Shown: positions 9,142 to 19,190, numbered from the stretch's first letter. The stretch is 64,000 nt of DNA from Georgenia_A wangjunii (GCF_036421915.1 NZ_JAZGOM010000015.1); one strand, 5' to 3'. Notes: a model not told the origin generated them from the letters alone. A program made the numbers and translations.

Positions 9142-10157
9142 GCGCGCCGGTCACGCACCCCACCGCCGCGGGGGAGGTCGTGAGCGACCCGATCCTGTCG
9201 ATGCGCTCGGTGTCCAAGCACTTCCAGGTGCGCACCACGGCCAACCCCTTCCGCCCGCCGAGCGTGCTCAAGGCCGTCGACGGCGTCACGCTCGACATCG
9301 CCCGCGGCGAGACGTTCGGGCTCGTCGGGGAGTCCGGCTCCGGGAAGTCGACCCTTGGCCGGCTCGCCGTCCGCCTCGCGACGCCCACCGCGGGGACCAT
9401 CGACTTCGACGGGCACGACATCACGAGCATCGAGGGGGAGGTGCTGCGGCGGACACGGCGGCACATGCAGGTCGTCTTCCAGGACCCGCTGGGCTCGCTC
9501 AACCCCCGCATGCGCGTGGGGGACATCATCGGGGAACCCCTGCGGGTCTTCGACAACCTCCGTGGCTCCGCGCTGGAGGACCGGGTGGCCGAGCTGCTCC
9601 GAGCCGTGGGCCTCGACCCCTCGCGGGCCACGGCCCGGCCGCGCGCACTCAGCGGCGGCCAGCGCCAGCGCGTCGGGATCGCCCGCGCGATCTCGGTCAA
9701 CCCGAGCCTCATCCTCGCCGACGAGGCGGTCTCCGCCCTCGACGTCTCGGTCCAGGCGCAGATCACCAACCTCCTCGGTGATCTGCGTGAGCGGCTCGGT
9801 CTCACCTATCTGTTCATCGCGCACGGGCTGCCCATCGTCCGGCAGGTGGCGCAGCGGGTCGGGGTCATGTACCTCGGCCGCATCGTGGAGGTCGCGGGCG
9901 TCGACGAGCTCTTCGACAACCCGCAGCACCCGTACACCAAGGCGCTGCTCGCAGCCTCGCCGGTGCCGGACCCCTCCCTCAAGCGCGAGCGGGTGGTGCT
10001 GCGCGGGGAGCCGCCCACGCCGCTCAACATCCCCAGCGGCTGCCGCTTCCGCACCCGCTGCCCCATGGCGCAGGACATCTGCGCCGACATCGCACCACCC
10101 GTGGTGAGGGTCGGCCCCGGACACACGTCCGAGTGCCACTTCGCCGGACAGCTCTAG
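9138..10157 (+). CDS. Peptide-type ABC transporter ATP-binding protein (DppF-like)
   Basis: A 339-residue ATPase: Walker A GESGSGKS near residue 63, Q-loop VFQDPLGSLNPRM, signature LSGGQRQR, Walker B LILADEAVSALD and a C-terminal oligo/HPY domain with a cysteine-rich tail. Two small departures are DEA instead of DEP after Walker B, and AHGL instead of SHDL at the H-loop. The histidine is kept but the following Asp is Gly. Catalytic residues remain, so it is probably active. It starts with GTG inside the end of the previous gene and is followed 8 bp later by the MFS exporter. Confidence 0.92.
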   Translation: MSAPVTHPTAAGEVVSDPILSMRSVSKHFQVRTTANPFRPPSVLKAVDGVTLDIARGETFGLVGESGSGKSTLGRLAVRLATPTAGTIDFDGHDITSIEGEVLRRTRRHMQVVFQDPLGSLNPRMRVGDIIGEPLRVFDNLRGSALEDRVAELLRAVGLDPSRATARPRALSGGQRQRVGIARAISVNPSLILADEAVSALDVSVQAQITNLLGDLRERLGLTYLFIAHGLPIVRQVAQRVGVMYLGRIVEVAGVDELFDNPQHPYTKALLAASPVPDPSLKRERVVLRGEPPTPLNIPSGCRFRTRCPMAQDICADIAPPVVRVGPGHTSECHFAGQL

Positions 10158-10165
10158 GAGGACCC

Positions 10166-11569
10166 GTGCGGACGGAAGCAGACAGCCGGCCCATCGGGGT
10201 CCTCATCGCGAGCAACCTCCTGGGAGGCGTCGGGGTCGCCTCGGGCGTCGCCGTCGGCGCGCTCCTCGTCGAGGAGCACGGCGGGACCGCGATCGCCGGG
10301 CTCGGTCAGGCCGCGAGCGTCCTCGGCGCGGCCATCGCCGCGATCCCGCTCGCGACGATGGCCACGCGTCACGGGCGCCGGTGGTCCCTCGCCACCGGGT
10401 ACGCGATAGCGCTGACCGGGGCGGTGCTCATCATCACCGCCGCGGTCGTCGGGCAGATCCTCGTCCTCCTGCTCGGACTCGGGCTCTTCGGCGTGGCGCA
10501 GGCGGTCAACCTGCAGTCCCGCTACGCAGCCGCCGAGGGGGTGCCCGCCGCCAGCCGGGCCAAGGCGATGTCGATCGTCATCTGGGCCACGACGATCGGC
10601 TCCGTCGCCGGCCCCAACCTCAGCGCCGTCGGCGAGCGGCTCGGGACGTCCGTCGGGGTGCCAGGGCTCGCGGGCCCCTACCTCTTCTCGCTCGTCTCGT
10701 TCGCCGGTGCCGGGCTCGCCGTGGCGCTGTTCTACCGGCCGGCGCGGGTCGCGGCGGTGGGGGCGGACGCTGGCGGCGCGCCGACCGGTGCCAGCGCGTC
10801 CCGGGTTCCGGCCGCCGCTCCGGCCGGGGGCCTCGCTCCCGGCCTGCCCGCCAGTGGCGAGGGTGCTGGGGGCCGCGTCGGCAGCGCGGCGAGCCATGCT
10901 CCGACCATGGGCGCGGTGCAGGCGCTCCGCTGGGCGCTCGCGCGTCGGGTGCCGCGTTTCGCCGTCGTCCTCCTCGCCGGCGGCCACGCCGTCATGGTCA
11001 TGGTCATGGTGATGACCCCGCTGCACATGCAGCACAACGGGATGTCGCTCGAGGTCGTCGGGATCGTCATCAGCCTGCACGTGCTCGGGATGTTCGCCCT
11101 CAGCCCGGTGTTCGGCTGGCTCGCGGACCGCTACGGAGCGATCCGCACGGCGACGCTCGGGGTGGCGATCCTCGTCGTCGCAATCGTCCTCGGGTTCGTC
11201 GCCGCCTCGACGCACGCGCACGGCTCGCTCACCGCGGTGGCGCTGACGGTGCTCGGGCTCGGGTGGTCGGCGACGACCATCTCCGCCTCCGCCCTCATCA
11301 CGAGCACGTCGAGCGATGCGGTGCGCGTGCCCCTGCAAGGAGCCACTGATGCCGGCATGAACTACGCCGGTGCCTCGGCGGCGGCCCTCGCCGGGCCCGT
11401 CCTTGCTGCCGGGGGCTTCCACGCCGTCAACATCGGCGGTGCGCTCATCCTCGTGCCGGTCATCGTCCTCCTCGTCGGCCTCCTCCGGCGCCCGGAGCAC
11501 CCGGCGGAACCGCCGTCCCCGACGACGCCCGCCACCGCGCCCGCCGCAGGCGTCGTCGGCAGCAGCTGA
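10166..11569 (+). CDS. MFS transporter, complete copy of the left-edge paralogue
   Basis: A 467-residue MFS permease with two six-helix bundles joined by a Gly/Ala/Pro-rich cytoplasmic loop (about residues 195-250). I chose GTG at 10166, 4 bp after an AGGAGG ribosome site, over the longer frame starting at 10133 inside the ATPase gene. It is the last gene of the transporter operon and its 3' two-thirds closely match bases 1-920, with conserved stretches at the DNA level. It may export a product of the imported substrate. No binding-site motif identifies the cargo. Confidence 0.9.
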   Translation: MRTEADSRPIGVLIASNLLGGVGVASGVAVGALLVEEHGGTAIAGLGQAASVLGAAIAAIPLATMATRHGRRWSLATGYAIALTGAVLIITAAVVGQILVLLLGLGLFGVAQAVNLQSRYAAAEGVPAASRAKAMSIVIWATTIGSVAGPNLSAVGERLGTSVGVPGLAGPYLFSLVSFAGAGLAVALFYRPARVAAVGADAGGAPTGASASRVPAAAPAGGLAPGLPASGEGAGGRVGSAASHAPTMGAVQALRWALARRVPRFAVVLLAGGHAVMVMVMVMTPLHMQHNGMSLEVVGIVISLHVLGMFALSPVFGWLADRYGAIRTATLGVAILVVAIVLGFVAASTHAHGSLTAVALTVLGLGWSATTISASALITSTSSDAVRVPLQGATDAGMNYAGASAAALAGPVLAAGGFHAVNIGGALILVPVIVLLVGLLRRPEHPAEPPSPTTPATAPAAGVVGSS

Positions 11570-11729
11570 GCGCCCACCGGCGGAGCAGCCCCTCTGGCGG
11601 AGAGCCTTTCCGCCGGGTGCATGTGTTCAGTGCGGCGTCGTGCTCGAGCCACGTCAGGGTCACCTGTCGGACATCCCGGTCCGGTGGACTGCGGGGGCCA
11701 TAGCCGACCCCTGCAGCCAAGGAAGCCAC

Positions 11730-14700
11730 GTGTCCCTGCGCAACGATCACCTACTTCGACGGCGTCCACGTGACGTCGCCCTCGGACTCCTCGCCGTCAT
11801 CGGCCTCGCCGTGGGGCCCGCCACCGTGGCGGCCGCCGCACCGCCCGGGGACTCCCTCGACCTGACGAGCTCGGGGACCGCCATCGTCCACCGGCAGGAC
11901 GAGACGACCGTCTCCCCGGGCGTGCGCCTGACGGAGTTCACCCGCTACGAGGCTGCGGGCTGGCTGCGGGGCGCGGTCCTCGAGATCGACCTCGAGAACC
12001 CCGCTATCTCGATCGACTACCTCCACCCCGGCGCCGTGGCAGGCAACAAGACGGTCCTCGACATGGTCGAGGAGGAGGGCGCGTTCGCTGGCGTCAACGG
12101 CGACTTCTTCGACATCAACAACTCCGGCGCGGCGAACGGGATCGGCGTCGACGCGGAGGACGGCATCGTCAAGTCGCCCGTCCCGGGCCACAACAACGCC
12201 CTCGTCATCGACTCGCGCGGCCTCGGGCACATCACCGAGGTCTTCCTCGAGGGCACGGCCGTCATCAACGGTGGCGAGAGCCGGATGCCCCTCACGGGCG
12301 TCAACACCTCGAACTTCCCCGGCGACGGCGTCGCCGTGTTCAACTCCGAGTGGGGCACGTACGCCCGTGCGAACAACCTGCCGGACCGCGCCGGGGCCGT
12401 CGAGGTCTGGATCGACGCCAGCTCCTCGGTCATCACGACGGCTCAGCCCGTCGGTGAGGGGGAGATCCCTGCGAGCGTGCGCGTCATCGTCGCGCCGGCC
12501 GGCCCGCTCGCGGATCAGCTGCGCGGCCTCGACGCCGGCGACACGGTCCAGACCTCCTACTCGGTCCGCTCCGACGCGGACAGGGCGGTCGTCGCGGTCG
12601 GCGGCCAGGCGGGGCAGACGCTCGTCGGTGATGGCGAGGTCCGGACCTTCGGCGACAAGAGCGTCCACCCCCGCACGGCCGTGGGCCTCGACGACGGCGG
12701 GACGCGCCTCATCCTCGCCGCGGTCGATGGCCGCTCGACGCTGAGCCGCGGGCTCTCGCTCGACGAGCTCGCCGTCTTCATGCGCGACCTCGGCGCGGAC
12801 AACGCGCTCAACCTCGACGGCGGCGGCTCGACCACGCTCGTCTCCCAGGAGCCGGGGGAGGACGGCGCGGAGGTCATCAACTCCCCGTCCGACGGCGTCG
12901 AGCGCGAGGACGCGAACGGGCTCGGCGTCATCGTCGAGAAGGGGTCCGGCGTCGTTCAGGCCTACACGGTCCGCCCGGCCCTCGCGGCCGACGACGCCGC
13001 GCGCGTCTTCCCCGGCCTGCACCGCCCGCTCGAGGCGCTCGGCTACGACGAGAACCACCACGCCGTCGCCAGCCCCGCCGAGGCATGGACCTCGAGCGAC
13101 GAGGCCGTCGCCACGGTCACGGACGGCGTACTCACCGCCGTCGCACCGGGGCGGACGACCGTCACCGCTGCGGCGGGGGACGCGACCGGGCAGCTCGGCG
13201 TGCACGTCCTCGGCGACCTCGCGCGCATCGAGGCGACCCGCTCCGTGCTGGCCATGCCATCACCCGAGGCTGTCGCCCAGCTCGGTGTCATCGGCTACGA
13301 CGCCCGGGGCTTCTCCGCCCCGATCGACGCCGCGGACGTCACCGTCACTGGCGCCGACGGGCTCCTCTCTCTCGAGGCAGGATCGGCGTCGACGTTCGAC
13401 GTCTCCGCGCTCGTCGAGACGGGCTCGGCGAACCTCACCCTCGCGGTCGGCGACGCCGAGGCGGAGGTCTCCGTCCTCATCGGGGTGAACGATGTCGCGG
13501 TCACGACGTTCGACGACGCAGCGAGCTGGTACACGGCGGGCGCGCGCTCGACGAACGTCCTCGCGCCGGGTGAGGGCCGGGACGGCTCGGGCCTTGCGAT
13601 GACGATCGGGTTCGACGAGCAGAGCGGCACCCGCACCGCGAACATGTACCCCTCGACCGACCTCAGCTTTTTCGAGCCGTTCGACGGCCAGCTCCAGGAG
13701 GTCGGCGCCTGGTTCAAGGGCGACGGTGACGGCAACCCCGCGACCTACTTCACGCTCATCGACGCGGACGGTCGCGCGCAGTACATCTACGGCCCACGCG
13801 TCGAGGGGACCGAGTGGCAGTACATCAGCGTCCCCGTCCCGCAGACGCTCGCCTCCCCGGTGCGCTTCCGCTCGCTCGCGCTCTACGAGTCGGCGGCGGC
13901 GAACCAGTACCGGACCACCGTCCAGGTCGACGACGTCCAGGCCGTCGTCGCCCCGCTCGCCGAGGCGCCGCAGGTTGAACGCTTCCACGACGCCGCTGTT
14001 GTGCCGGCCGGCGCGACGGACGACGCTCCGCTGCGGGTGGCGGTCATGTCCGACGCGCAGTTCGTCGCACGCAACCCCACCTCACCCGCCGTCGCCGGTG
14101 CGCGCGAGGCGCTCCAGGAGATCGTCGCGGCCAACCCGGACGTGCTCGTCATCAACGGTGACTTCGTCGACGAGGCAGCCCCCGAGGACTTCGACCTCGC
14201 CCGCGCGATCCTCGACGAGGAGCTCGCGGCTGCGGACTTCCCCTGGTACTACGTGCCGGGCAACCACGAGGTCATGGCCGGCCCGATCGACAACTTCATC
14301 GCGGAGTTCGGACCGACGCACCAGCACTTCGACATGGACGGGACGCGGTTCATCACCCTCAACACCGCGACCGGCACCCTCGGCTCCGAGTTCGCGCAGG
14401 TCGCCATGCTGCGCGCCCAGCTCGACGCGGCGGCGGTGGACCCGGCCATCTCCGGTGTCCTCGTCTTCGGGCATCACCCGACGCGTGACTTCCTCCCGAC
14501 GGCGGCCAGCCAGCTGAGCGACCGTCAGGAGGCCGCGATGCTCGAGGACTGGCTCTCCGACTTCCGCGAGTCGTCCGGGAAGTCGACGGCGTACATCGGC
14601 TCCCACGTGGGGGCGTTCAGCGCCCGCAGCCAGGACGGCGTCGTCCACCTCATCAACGGGAACTCGGGCAAGAGCCCGAGCTCGACACCGGACAACGGCG

Positions 14701-15872
14701 GATTCACAGGCTGGAGCATGCTCGGGGTCGACCCGGCTCAGGGCGCCTGGGCCTCGGCCGCGGGCGAGTGGCTCGACGTCGAGATCATGGCGCGCGTGGC
14801 GTCCATCGAGATCACGGCGCCCGCATCGATCACCGGTACCGACTTCGCCGTCGTCACCGCGACCCTCACCCAGGACGACACCCGCGAGGTGCCCGTCCAG
14901 TGGCCCGTCTCGGCGGCGTGGGCCGGGAGCGACGGCGTGCACGTCGGGACCGCGGGCTCGGCGCCGACCGACGCGCTCGTCGCGCTCGACCCGGTCACGG
15001 GCCTGCTCAGCTCGCTCGACCGCCGCTGGGACGGCGAGGCGCTCGTGCCGGCGGCCCCCAAGCAGGAGCTGACGGACGTGGTGCGTACCGAGGACGTCGA
15101 GATCTCGGTGACCGTCAACGGGGTGACCGCCACGCACGCGATCGCGGTGGCCGTGCCGGCGCTGGCGGAGCCCGAGCCGGAGCCGACCGAGGAGCCGACC
15201 ACGGAGGAGCCCTCGGACGAGCCGACCGAGGAACCGACCACGGACGAGCCGACCGAGGAGCCGACGACGGAGGAGCCGACCGAGGAGCCGACGACGGAGG
15301 AGCCGACCGAGGAGCCGACGACGGAGGAGCCGACCGAGGAGCCGACGACGGAGGAGCCGACGGACGAGCCGACCACCGAGGAGCCCTCGGAGGAGCCCAC
15401 CGACGAGCCCGGCCCGGCGCGGGTCTCGCTCAGCGCGCGGAGCGTCGCGGTGGGCGGCGAGCTCGTCGTCACGGCGCAGGGCTTCCTGCCCGACGAGCAG
15501 GTCGAGATCGAGCTGCTCGGCGGTGGCGTCCTGGCCGCGGTGGCGACCGACGACAACGGCATCGTCAGTGCGACGGTCCGGATACCGGCCGGCACGCCGG
15601 TCGGGGAGCACGTCCTTGCCGTCACGGGGCTGGCATCGGGCCTCGTGGCCGAGGTAGAGCTCACGGTCACGGCCGCGACGTCTCCCGGTGGCGACCCCAC
15701 CGGCGGCGCGGACGATGACGGCGTCAGCGGTGACGGCACCGCGGGCGGCGGCGGAAGGCTCCCGAGCACGGGCGCACCGGTCGAGGCGCTCGCGGGCGGC
15801 GCCCTGGTGCTGCTCCTCGCCGGTCTCATGGTGGGCGTCGTCCGCCGGACGCGGGCGACCCCGCTGTCCTGA
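11730..15872 (+). CDS. LPSTG-anchored phosphodiester glycosidase / metallophosphoesterase fusion protein
   Basis: A 1380-residue secreted surface protein. Order: signal peptide (about 1-38); phosphodiester glycosidase (NAGPA/DUF2233) domain about 45-415, with GVNGDFFD near 121 and NLDGGGSTTLV near 360; a Big-type Ig-like domain; a beta-sandwich; a calcineurin-like phosphoesterase domain from about 770 (SDAQF, NGDFVDE, GNHE, GHHPTR, GSHVG); an Ig-like part; a Glu/Pro/Thr stalk at about 1149-1228; a further Ig-like domain; LPSTG at 1344-1348, a hydrophobic segment and an RRTR tail. Known family roles are removal of alpha-GlcNAc from phosphodiesters and hydrolysis of phosphoesters. The fusion suggests sequential processing of GlcNAc-1-phosphate polymers; this is inference. 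GTG at 11730 follows AAGGAAG; the longer upstream frame overlaps the MFS gene and is not used. Confidence 0.87.
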   Translation: MSLRNDHLLRRRPRDVALGLLAVIGLAVGPATVAAAAPPGDSLDLTSSGTAIVHRQDETTVSPGVRLTEFTRYEAAGWLRGAVLEIDLENPAISIDYLHPGAVAGNKTVLDMVEEEGAFAGVNGDFFDINNSGAANGIGVDAEDGIVKSPVPGHNNALVIDSRGLGHITEVFLEGTAVINGGESRMPLTGVNTSNFPGDGVAVFNSEWGTYARANNLPDRAGAVEVWIDASSSVITTAQPVGEGEIPASVRVIVAPAGPLADQLRGLDAGDTVQTSYSVRSDADRAVVAVGGQAGQTLVGDGEVRTFGDKSVHPRTAVGLDDGGTRLILAAVDGRSTLSRGLSLDELAVFMRDLGADNALNLDGGGSTTLVSQEPGEDGAEVINSPSDGVEREDANGLGVIVEKGSGVVQAYTVRPALAADDAARVFPGLHRPLEALGYDENHHAVASPAEAWTSSDEAVATVTDGVLTAVAPGRTTVTAAAGDATGQLGVHVLGDLARIEATRSVLAMPSPEAVAQLGVIGYDARGFSAPIDAADVTVTGADGLLSLEAGSASTFDVSALVETGSANLTLAVGDAEAEVSVLIGVNDVAVTTFDDAASWYTAGARSTNVLAPGEGRDGSGLAMTIGFDEQSGTRTANMYPSTDLSFFEPFDGQLQEVGAWFKGDGDGNPATYFTLIDADGRAQYIYGPRVEGTEWQYISVPVPQTLASPVRFRSLALYESAAANQYRTTVQVDDVQAVVAPLAEAPQVERFHDAAVVPAGATDDAPLRVAVMSDAQFVARNPTSPAVAGAREALQEIVAANPDVLVINGDFVDEAAPEDFDLARAILDEELAAADFPWYYVPGNHEVMAGPIDNFIAEFGPTHQHFDMDGTRFITLNTATGTLGSEFAQVAMLRAQLDAAAVDPAISGVLVFGHHPTRDFLPTAASQLSDRQEAAMLEDWLSDFRESSGKSTAYIGSHVGAFSARSQDGVVHLINGNSGKSPSSTPDNGGFTGWSMLGVDPAQGAWASAAGEWLDVEIMARVASIEITAPASITGTDFAVVTATLTQDDTREVPVQWPVSAAWAGSDGVHVGTAGSAPTDALVALDPVTGLLSSLDRRWDGEALVPAAPKQELTDVVRTEDVEISVTVNGVTATHAIAVAVPALAEPEPEPTEEPTTEEPSDEPTEEPTTDEPTEEPTTEEPTEEPTTEEPTEEPTTEEPTEEPTTEEPTDEPTTEEPSEEPTDEPGPARVSLSARSVAVGGELVVTAQGFLPDEQVEIELLGGGVLAAVATDDNGIVSATVRIPAGTPVGEHVLAVTGLASGLVAEVELTVTAATSPGGDPTGGADDDGVSGDGTAGGGGRLPSTGAPVEALAGGALVLLLAGLMVGVVRRTRATPLS
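15181..15411 (+). repeat. 27-bp in-frame tandem repeats encoding an acidic EEPTTEEPT stalk
   Basis: A coding microsatellite with a 9-residue period (EEPTTEEPT) that forms the spacer between the enzymatic part and the wall anchor. Copy number can change by slippage without shifting the frame, which would alter how far the enzyme projects from the wall. The central copies are identical at DNA level. Confidence 0.85.
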
Positions 15873-15884
15873 CCGACGCAGCGA

Positions 15885-15920
15885 CCGAGGGCCCCGCGAG
15901 CGATCTCGCGGGGCCCTCGG
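15885..15920 (+). terminator. Long GC hairpin terminator after the first phosphoesterase gene
   Basis: A perfect 16-bp stem with loop cgat starts 13 bp after the stop codon. There is no clear T-run, which is common in GC-rich actinobacteria. It is nearly the same sequence as the terminator at 19191-19228. Confidence 0.85.
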
Positions 15921-16127
15921 CCGATCCGCGAACGTCGCTCAGCCGCCGGCGCACCTAGCGGGAGGAGATCAACGGGGAGCGTGGCTGTGCCTATGTCGCC
16001 GGAGCACTCCCCGATGTGCACGGCCCAGCCGGCTCGGCGATGTTCATCGCCCGGCCATGGTGCGTGCTCCTTCTCTTCACCCCACGTCATTAGCGTCACG
16101 GCGACACCGCCACCAGAAAGGCGCCCC

Positions 16128-19100
16128 ATGTCCGATCCCCGCATGACCGTCCACGGTTCCCGACGCCGTCGGCGCACCAGCAGCGTCGCCCTCGCATCCA
16201 TGGTCGCCCTCGGTGCGGCGCTCGCCGTGACGGCGCCTGCCGTCGGGGCCGAGAGCGTGACCGACGCCCGCCCCGACCGGGTCGTGCTCACGCCGGCCTC
16301 CGACCCCTCGACGGCCCAGTCGTTCAGCTGGCGCACCGGCGCCGAGGTGCTCGACGGGGCGGTGCACATCCGTCTCGCCGGCAGCACCGACGACTGGCGC
16401 GTCGTCGAGGCGTACACGAACGCGCCCATCTCGACCGACGGGCCCGCCACGGTGAGCCACTCGGCCACCGTCACCGGTCTCGTGCCGGGGACCGAGTACG
16501 AGTACTACGTCGGCTCTGACGAGGCCGTGGACGAGACCTGGACCTTCCGCACGGCCGGCCAGCCGGGCGAGGAGTTCACGTTCCTCTACTTCGGCGATGC
16601 GCAGAACGAGCTCGACAGCACGTGGCGGCCGGCGGTGGAGGCCGGGTACAGCGCCTTCCCCGACGCGATCGGCACCGTCAACGCGGGCGACCTCATCAAC
16701 AACTCGAACAACACCGAGTGGGACCAGTGGTTCGCGGGCATGGACGGCTTCTCGCAGACGAGCAACGTCATCGCCGCCCCCGGCAACCACGAGTACAGCG
16801 ACGACAGCTTCTTGCGCCAGTGGAAGTCGAACTTCGAGTACCCGGCCAACGGCCCCGAGGCGGGCACCGTCGAGGGCGACTCGGCAGCGGCCGCGCAGGA
16901 GCGCGCGTACCGCGAGCACATGGCCGAGGTCATCGAGGAGACCGTGTACTACACGGACTACCAGGGGGTCCGGTTCATCGCGCTCAACGCAAGCCGAAGC
17001 CAGGCGACGGCGCTGTTCACCCCGGAGTACCTGCCGCCGTGCCTCATCGGCTGCGCCGACCCGGTCGCGCTGTGGCTCGACCTCCAGGCCGCGTGGCTCG
17101 ACCACGTGCTCTCGACGAACCCGAACCAGTGGGCAGTGGCGACCTTCCACCAGCCGGTGTTCTCGACGGCGGTCGGGCGCGACGAGGTGGACCTGCGCGA
17201 GGCATGGCTCCCCGTCTTCCAGGAGAACGACATCGACCTCGTCCTCATGGGGCACGACCACACCTACGCGCGCGGCTACGTCTCGAGCGACGCCACGACG
17301 ACGCCGGGCATCACGACGGGGCCGGTCTACGCGGTGTCGGTGGCGGGCCCGAAGTACTACGACCAGCAGCCCGAGGACGACAACGTCTGGACGCGCAACG
17401 GCGCCACGCAGGTGGTGCGAGCCGGTCAGACGTCCACCTTCCAGGGCATCACGGTGAGCGGTGGAACGCTGCGGTACGAGTCGTACGTGGCGGCGAAGTG
17501 GGATGGGGACGAGGCGTCGACGACCGATGTGCCCGTCGGCGGACTGCTGGACTCGTTCACCATCACCAAGCGCGACGACGGCACCAAGTGGGTCACGGAG
17601 GACGGCGTGGACGTCCCCGCACCGGGTGAGGGACCGGACCCGGTCAACCCCGTCGACCCCGCGGACCCGGAGGAGCCGACCGACGAGGAACCGGCCGAGG
17701 AGCCTGCTGACGTGCCGCTCGGTCATGTCGCGCTGGGTGAGCTCCGTTCGCCCTCAGCCGCCGTACCCGGCCCGAGCGCCTACGACGAGCGCAACGGCGT
17801 GCTGTTCGTCGCCGACCAGGCGACCGACGGCACGGGGCGGATCGAGGCGGTCGACGTCGCCACCGACACCGTGCTGCGCTCCTTCGAGGTCGGCGGACCG
17901 GTCATCGACCTCACCTACTCGACCGTCGAGGGCGGCATGATGCTCGTCGGCTGGGAGCAGGACGGCGCCTACCTGGCCAACGGGTTCGTCGCGGGTGCGG
18001 CGGGGTTCGGCGCGCCGCTCCTCGACGAGCCGCTCGCCCTGCCCGCTCCGTTCGACGTCGCACCGATCCGCGGCGTCGGGTTCGACGCGGGGGCGCAGAT
18101 GGCCTACCTCGCGCTGGACGCGTCGGCGCTGGGCGCGGGCAGCATCATCGTCGCGATCGACATCGACAACGGCTCGCTCGCGGGCCAGACGGTTGTCCCC
18201 GCCGGCGTGCAGCGCATGAAGGTCGACCCCGCCACGGGGATCCTGTACGTGACGTTCGACGACGGCGACGCCGGCGCTCTGCGCCTCTACAACGGTCGTG
18301 GTGGCCTCGAGGTCGTGCAGGAGCACACGCTGGACGCGGGAGCGCGCAGCGTCGAGCTCGACCAGGGCAACGGTCGCGTGTACGTCGGTCACGCCACCGC
18401 GGATGGTGGTGTCTCGGTCGTCGATGTCCTCACCGAGACGGTGCACCGCGAGAGCGGGCTGGCCGCGGACGTCGAGGCCGTGTCGATCGATCGCGAGCTC
18501 GGGCTCGTCTACCTCACCAGCACGTCCGCGGAGGCCCCGGTCGTCGTGGCGGGGCGCCACCAGGCTCCCCGGATCACGTCGTCGCCGTCACCGGTGACCG
18601 TGGACGCGGGCGAACCTGCCAGCTTCAGCGCGAGCGCCTGGGGCGTGCCGACGCCGGCCGTGCAGTGGGAGCTGCGCACGGCGGGTTCGGACGCGTGGAC
18701 CGAAGTCGTGGGCGCGACGTCCGACACGCTCGTCGTCCCCGACGCTACGGACGGCGCGCAGTACCGCGCTGTGTTCACCAACGACGTGGCCGGCGAGACC
18801 TACAGCACCAGGTCGGGCACCGCGACAGTGACCGTCGTCGGCGGCGAGGTGCCCACGGACCCGGGGACCGACCCGACGGACCCGGGCACGGACCCGACGG
18901 ACCCGGGGGCCGACCCGACGGATCCGGGCACCGGCCCGACCGACCCGGGCACGGACCCGACCGATCCCGGGACCGACCCGGTTGGTCCGGGCACCGACCC
19001 CAACGAGGGAACCGGTAGCGGTGGCCGCGACGATGACGGAGACGACGCGCCCGGCGGCGGAAGCCTGCCGAGCACCGGCGCGCCCGTCGAGGCGCTCGCG

Positions 19101-19178
19101 GGCGGCGCCCTGGCGCTGCTCCTCGCCGGTCTCATGGTGAGCGTGGTCCGTCGGACGCGGGCAAACCAGATGTCCTGA
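16128..19178 (+). CDS. LPSTG-anchored purple-acid-phosphatase-like metallophosphoesterase with beta-propeller
   Basis: A 1016-residue secreted protein. It has a signal peptide (about 1-42), a purple acid phosphatase N-terminal FnIII-like domain (VVLTPASDPSTAQSFSWRTG), and a calcineurin-like phosphatase core from about 150 (YFGDAQNE, NAGDLIN, GNHEYSDD near 219, TFHQP near 340, GHDHTYARG near 375). A YncE-like beta-propeller follows (about 530-810), then an Ig-like domain, a DPTDPGT stalk, LPSTG at 980-984, a membrane segment and an RRTR tail. It probably releases phosphate from organic phosphates at the cell surface. ATG 16128 follows GAAAGGCG; a longer frame to 15981 lacks a signal peptide at its N-terminus. 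The C-terminal anchor and terminator match the preceding gene closely. A possible weak PHO-like unit, GTTCATC, lies at 16042. Confidence 0.87.
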   Translation: MSDPRMTVHGSRRRRRTSSVALASMVALGAALAVTAPAVGAESVTDARPDRVVLTPASDPSTAQSFSWRTGAEVLDGAVHIRLAGSTDDWRVVEAYTNAPISTDGPATVSHSATVTGLVPGTEYEYYVGSDEAVDETWTFRTAGQPGEEFTFLYFGDAQNELDSTWRPAVEAGYSAFPDAIGTVNAGDLINNSNNTEWDQWFAGMDGFSQTSNVIAAPGNHEYSDDSFLRQWKSNFEYPANGPEAGTVEGDSAAAAQERAYREHMAEVIEETVYYTDYQGVRFIALNASRSQATALFTPEYLPPCLIGCADPVALWLDLQAAWLDHVLSTNPNQWAVATFHQPVFSTAVGRDEVDLREAWLPVFQENDIDLVLMGHDHTYARGYVSSDATTTPGITTGPVYAVSVAGPKYYDQQPEDDNVWTRNGATQVVRAGQTSTFQGITVSGGTLRYESYVAAKWDGDEASTTDVPVGGLLDSFTITKRDDGTKWVTEDGVDVPAPGEGPDPVNPVDPADPEEPTDEEPAEEPADVPLGHVALGELRSPSAAVPGPSAYDERNGVLFVADQATDGTGRIEAVDVATDTVLRSFEVGGPVIDLTYSTVEGGMMLVGWEQDGAYLANGFVAGAAGFGAPLLDEPLALPAPFDVAPIRGVGFDAGAQMAYLALDASALGAGSIIVAIDIDNGSLAGQTVVPAGVQRMKVDPATGILYVTFDDGDAGALRLYNGRGGLEVVQEHTLDAGARSVELDQGNGRVYVGHATADGGVSVVDVLTETVHRESGLAADVEAVSIDRELGLVYLTSTSAEAPVVVAGRHQAPRITSSPSPVTVDAGEPASFSASAWGVPTPAVQWELRTAGSDAWTEVVGATSDTLVVPDATDGAQYRAVFTNDVAGETYSTRSGTATVTVVGGEVPTDPGTDPTDPGTDPTDPGADPTDPGTGPTDPGTDPTDPGTDPVGPGTDPNEGTGSGGRDDDGDDAPGGGSLPSTGAPVEALAGGALALLLAGLMVSVVRRTRANQMS
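18851..19010 (+). repeat. 21-bp in-frame repeats encoding a DPTDPGT stalk
   Basis: A 7-residue period (DPTDPGT and variants) forms an acidic Pro-rich spacer ahead of the LPSTG anchor. Units differ at synonymous positions (ggg/ggc, acg/acc), so it is older or less recently amplified than the 27-bp array of the first gene. Confidence 0.8.
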
Positions 19179-19190
19179 TCGACGCAGCGA

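Noticed and set aside
16042..16100. PHO box before the second phosphoesterase
   Set aside because: TCA triplets occur at 9-10 bp rather than 11-bp spacing near 16077-16098, and the GTTCATC at 16042 has only a poor partner; too weak for a feature.
14082..16474. Long minus-strand frames opposite the first phosphoesterase (to 15611 and 16474)
   Set aside because: The translation is dominated by the reverse of the EEPTTEEPT repeat and has no family motif or ribosome site.
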